Source: Lachnospiraceae bacterium (GTDB taxonomy: Bacteria > Bacillota > Clostridia > Lachnospirales > Lachnospiraceae). From it: a DNA stretch of 25,197 nucleotides. The number at the start of each line of letters is the position of its first letter. The stretch's first letter is position 1. The position numbers and the translations under genes were made by a program. The notes beneath the pieces are model-generated. The model was not told the DNA's origin, did no database searches, and worked only from the letters and a program-made list of their open reading frames with translations. The stretch covers positions 1 to 25,197 of the forward strand of contig VSNY01000049.1 of assembly GCA_009774535.1 (NCBI GenBank). Direction: 5' to 3'. This document shows positions 24,208-25,197 of the stretch, piece by piece.

Positions 24208-24483
24208 ATGAAGACAAAACAGATTCCTGCAATGGTAACTTTATTTGCCGCTTTTGCGATGTGCATTATCTCATACGTGAACGATTACAGCCTTTCGTTT
24301 TTTATCCGGGCAATGTTTTTTGTCCTGGTCGGTTTTTTTATTCTGGGTATGATAATCAAACTCGTGCTGGACTTTAATGTATCAAAGCTGGACGAAGAGT
24401 TTATTACGGCGGACGACCTCGGATTTGCAGATGGGGAGATCATTGAAGATATGGAATTTATCGAAGAGGAACAGGAGAGCTGA
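24208..24483 (+). CDS. Unrecognised small membrane protein between cheD and fliA
   Basis: I do not recognise this 91-residue protein. It has two membrane segments at about 8-25 and 30-53 (FFIRAMFFVLVGFFILGMII), then a cytoplasmic or outer tail of about 38 residues that is strongly acidic, ending IEDMEFIEEEQES. GGGGGAG lies just before the ATG, codon use matches the neighbours, and it is cleanly spaced between cheD and fliA, so it is very likely a real gene. B. subtilis has the membrane protein SwrB after sigD, but this one is before the sigma gene and I see no clear SwrB features. Confidence 0.75.
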   Translation: MKTKQIPAMVTLFAAFAMCIISYVNDYSLSFFIRAMFFVLVGFFILGMIIKLVLDFNVSKLDEEFITADDLGFADGEIIEDMEFIEEEQES

Positions 24484-24551
24484 GGCAGCAGGGCAGCTTG
24501 TCTGAACTGCTTGCGTTGCGTAAAGAATAAGAAACTGCCTGGAGGTTTAAC

Positions 24552-25197
24552 ATGAGTAAGGTTTCAAAAGAAAAACTTTGGGAGATGTATCAGACAAAAC
24601 GGACACCCGAACTGCGGGAACAGATTATTCTTGAATATGCACCGCTTGTAAAGGTCGTGGCAGGCAGGCTGAGCATGTATCTGGGCTATAATGTAGAATA
24701 CGACGATCTGGTCAGCTATGGGATCTTCGGGCTGATTGACGCGATCGATAAATTTGATCAGGATAAGGAAGTAAAGTTTGAGACGTACGCGAGCCTGCGT
24801 ATCCGCGGGGCGATTCTGGATCAGATACGGAAAATGGACTGGATTCCGCGTACCGTCCGCCAAAAACAAAAGAAGATCGACGAAGCAGTCAAAAGGGTAG
24901 AAATGCAGACGGGCAAAACGGCGCAGGATGAAGAGGTAGCCAAAGAGCTTGGACTGACAGGCGAGGAGCTGACAGAATGGCAGTCGCAGTTAAAGGTGAC
25001 CAATGTCATATCATTGAACGAATTTATCGAGCAGGGTTCTGAGCCGGTGATGGACGCCAGGCACAACTCCCACTTTATCCAGCCGGAACAAAAAGTGGAG
25101 CAGGAAGAGTTAAAGGTGAAACTGCAGGAAGCCATGGGACAGCTGACAGAAAAAGAAAAAAAGGTAATTTTGTTATATTACTATGAAGATCTGACAC
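24552..25197 (+). CDS. fliA: Flagellar sigma factor FliA/SigD (sigma-28), 3' end outside window
   Basis: Sigma-28 directs transcription of late flagellar and chemotaxis genes. The visible 215 residues open with LWEMYQTKRTPELREQIILE. Region 2 follows at about 25-100: LVKVVAGRLSMYLG, YDDLVSYGIFGLIDAIDKFD, FETYASLRIRGAILDQIRKM and DWIPRTVRQKQKKID. Region 3 and the start of region 4 (LTEKEKKVILLYYYEDLT) are seen before the edge. GGAGG at 24541-24545 sets ATG 24552. The FliA-type IRGAILDQIRKMDWIPR string separates it from sporulation sigma factors. The gene is not broken, only cut by the window end. As an operon member at its 3' end, its level would fall with any early termination, as in B. subtilis. 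Confidence 0.94.
   Translation, partial: MSKVSKEKLWEMYQTKRTPELREQIILEYAPLVKVVAGRLSMYLGYNVEYDDLVSYGIFGLIDAIDKFDQDKEVKFETYASLRIRGAILDQIRKMDWIPRTVRQKQKKIDEAVKRVEMQTGKTAQDEEVAKELGLTGEELTEWQSQLKVTNVISLNEFIEQGSEPVMDARHNSHFIQPEQKVEQEELKVKLQEAMGQLTEKEKKVILLYYYEDLT

Noticed and set aside
24484..24551. Possible hairpin (AGGCAG...CTGCCT) before fliA
   Set aside because: It is only six base pairs over a loop of more than 40 bases, which is weak and likely by chance.
1..25197. A hidden defence, mobile or biosynthetic system
   Set aside because: All sizeable open frames are explained by a continuous motility operon. No transposase, integrase, nuclease, tRNA or foreign gene is seen.

Overview
This window is one long stretch of a fla/che motility operon. 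Every recognised gene lies on the + strand. It runs from the hook-length gene fliK to the start of the flagellar sigma factor gene fliA (sigma-28), which the right edge cuts off. Several features point to a Gram-positive member of the Clostridia, most likely Lachnospiraceae: FliY (CheC and FliN domains fused) in place of plain FliN, CheC and CheD, FlbD, motAB inside the operon, strong AGGAGG-type ribosome sites and moderate GC content. The family assignment is inferred from gene order and style, since no ribosomal RNA gene is present.

Layout. (1) 127-5483, hook: fliK (length control), flgD (hook cap) with an unusual helical tail, a conserved flagellar operon protein (TIGR02530-like), and a large flgE (hook). 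(2) 5484-5743: a 260-base spacer with no gene but two strong inverted repeats. (3) 5744-8390, motor: flbD, motA, motB, fliL. (4) 8443-11046, switch and response: fliM, fliY, cheY, with a possible internal promoter before cheY. (5) 11048-16875, type III export gate: fliO, fliP, fliQ, fliR, flhB, flhA. About 300 bases between flhB and flhA hold only two tiny ORFs; the second overlaps the flhA start by ATGA. (6) 16876-19033, placement and number: flhF and flhG. (7) 19101-24179, chemotaxis: cheB, cheA, cheW, cheC, cheD. (8) 24208-24483: an unrecognised small membrane protein. (9) 24552 to the edge: fliA, partial.

How the genes work together. FliK, FlgD and FlgE build the hook from subunits exported through FliO/P/Q/R-FlhB-FlhA. 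FlhF and FlhG set where and how many flagella assemble. MotA/MotB, helped by FliL and probably FlbD, drive rotation. CheA-CheW signals through CheY to FliM/FliY. FliY and CheC keep the phosphatase motifs expected for removing CheY phosphate, and CheB and CheD adjust receptors. Sigma-28 would drive the late genes. cheR, receptors and flagellin are not in the window.

No wholly new system is visible. The unusual parts lie in linkers, inserts and spacers: simple-sequence linkers in FliK, FliY and CheB, an apparently duplicated insert in FlgE, surface-protein-like helical repeats on FlgD, hairpins around flgE and between cheW and cheC, and a tripeptide-repeat mini-ORF in front of flhA. Bases 1-126 before fliK hold no gene I can support.
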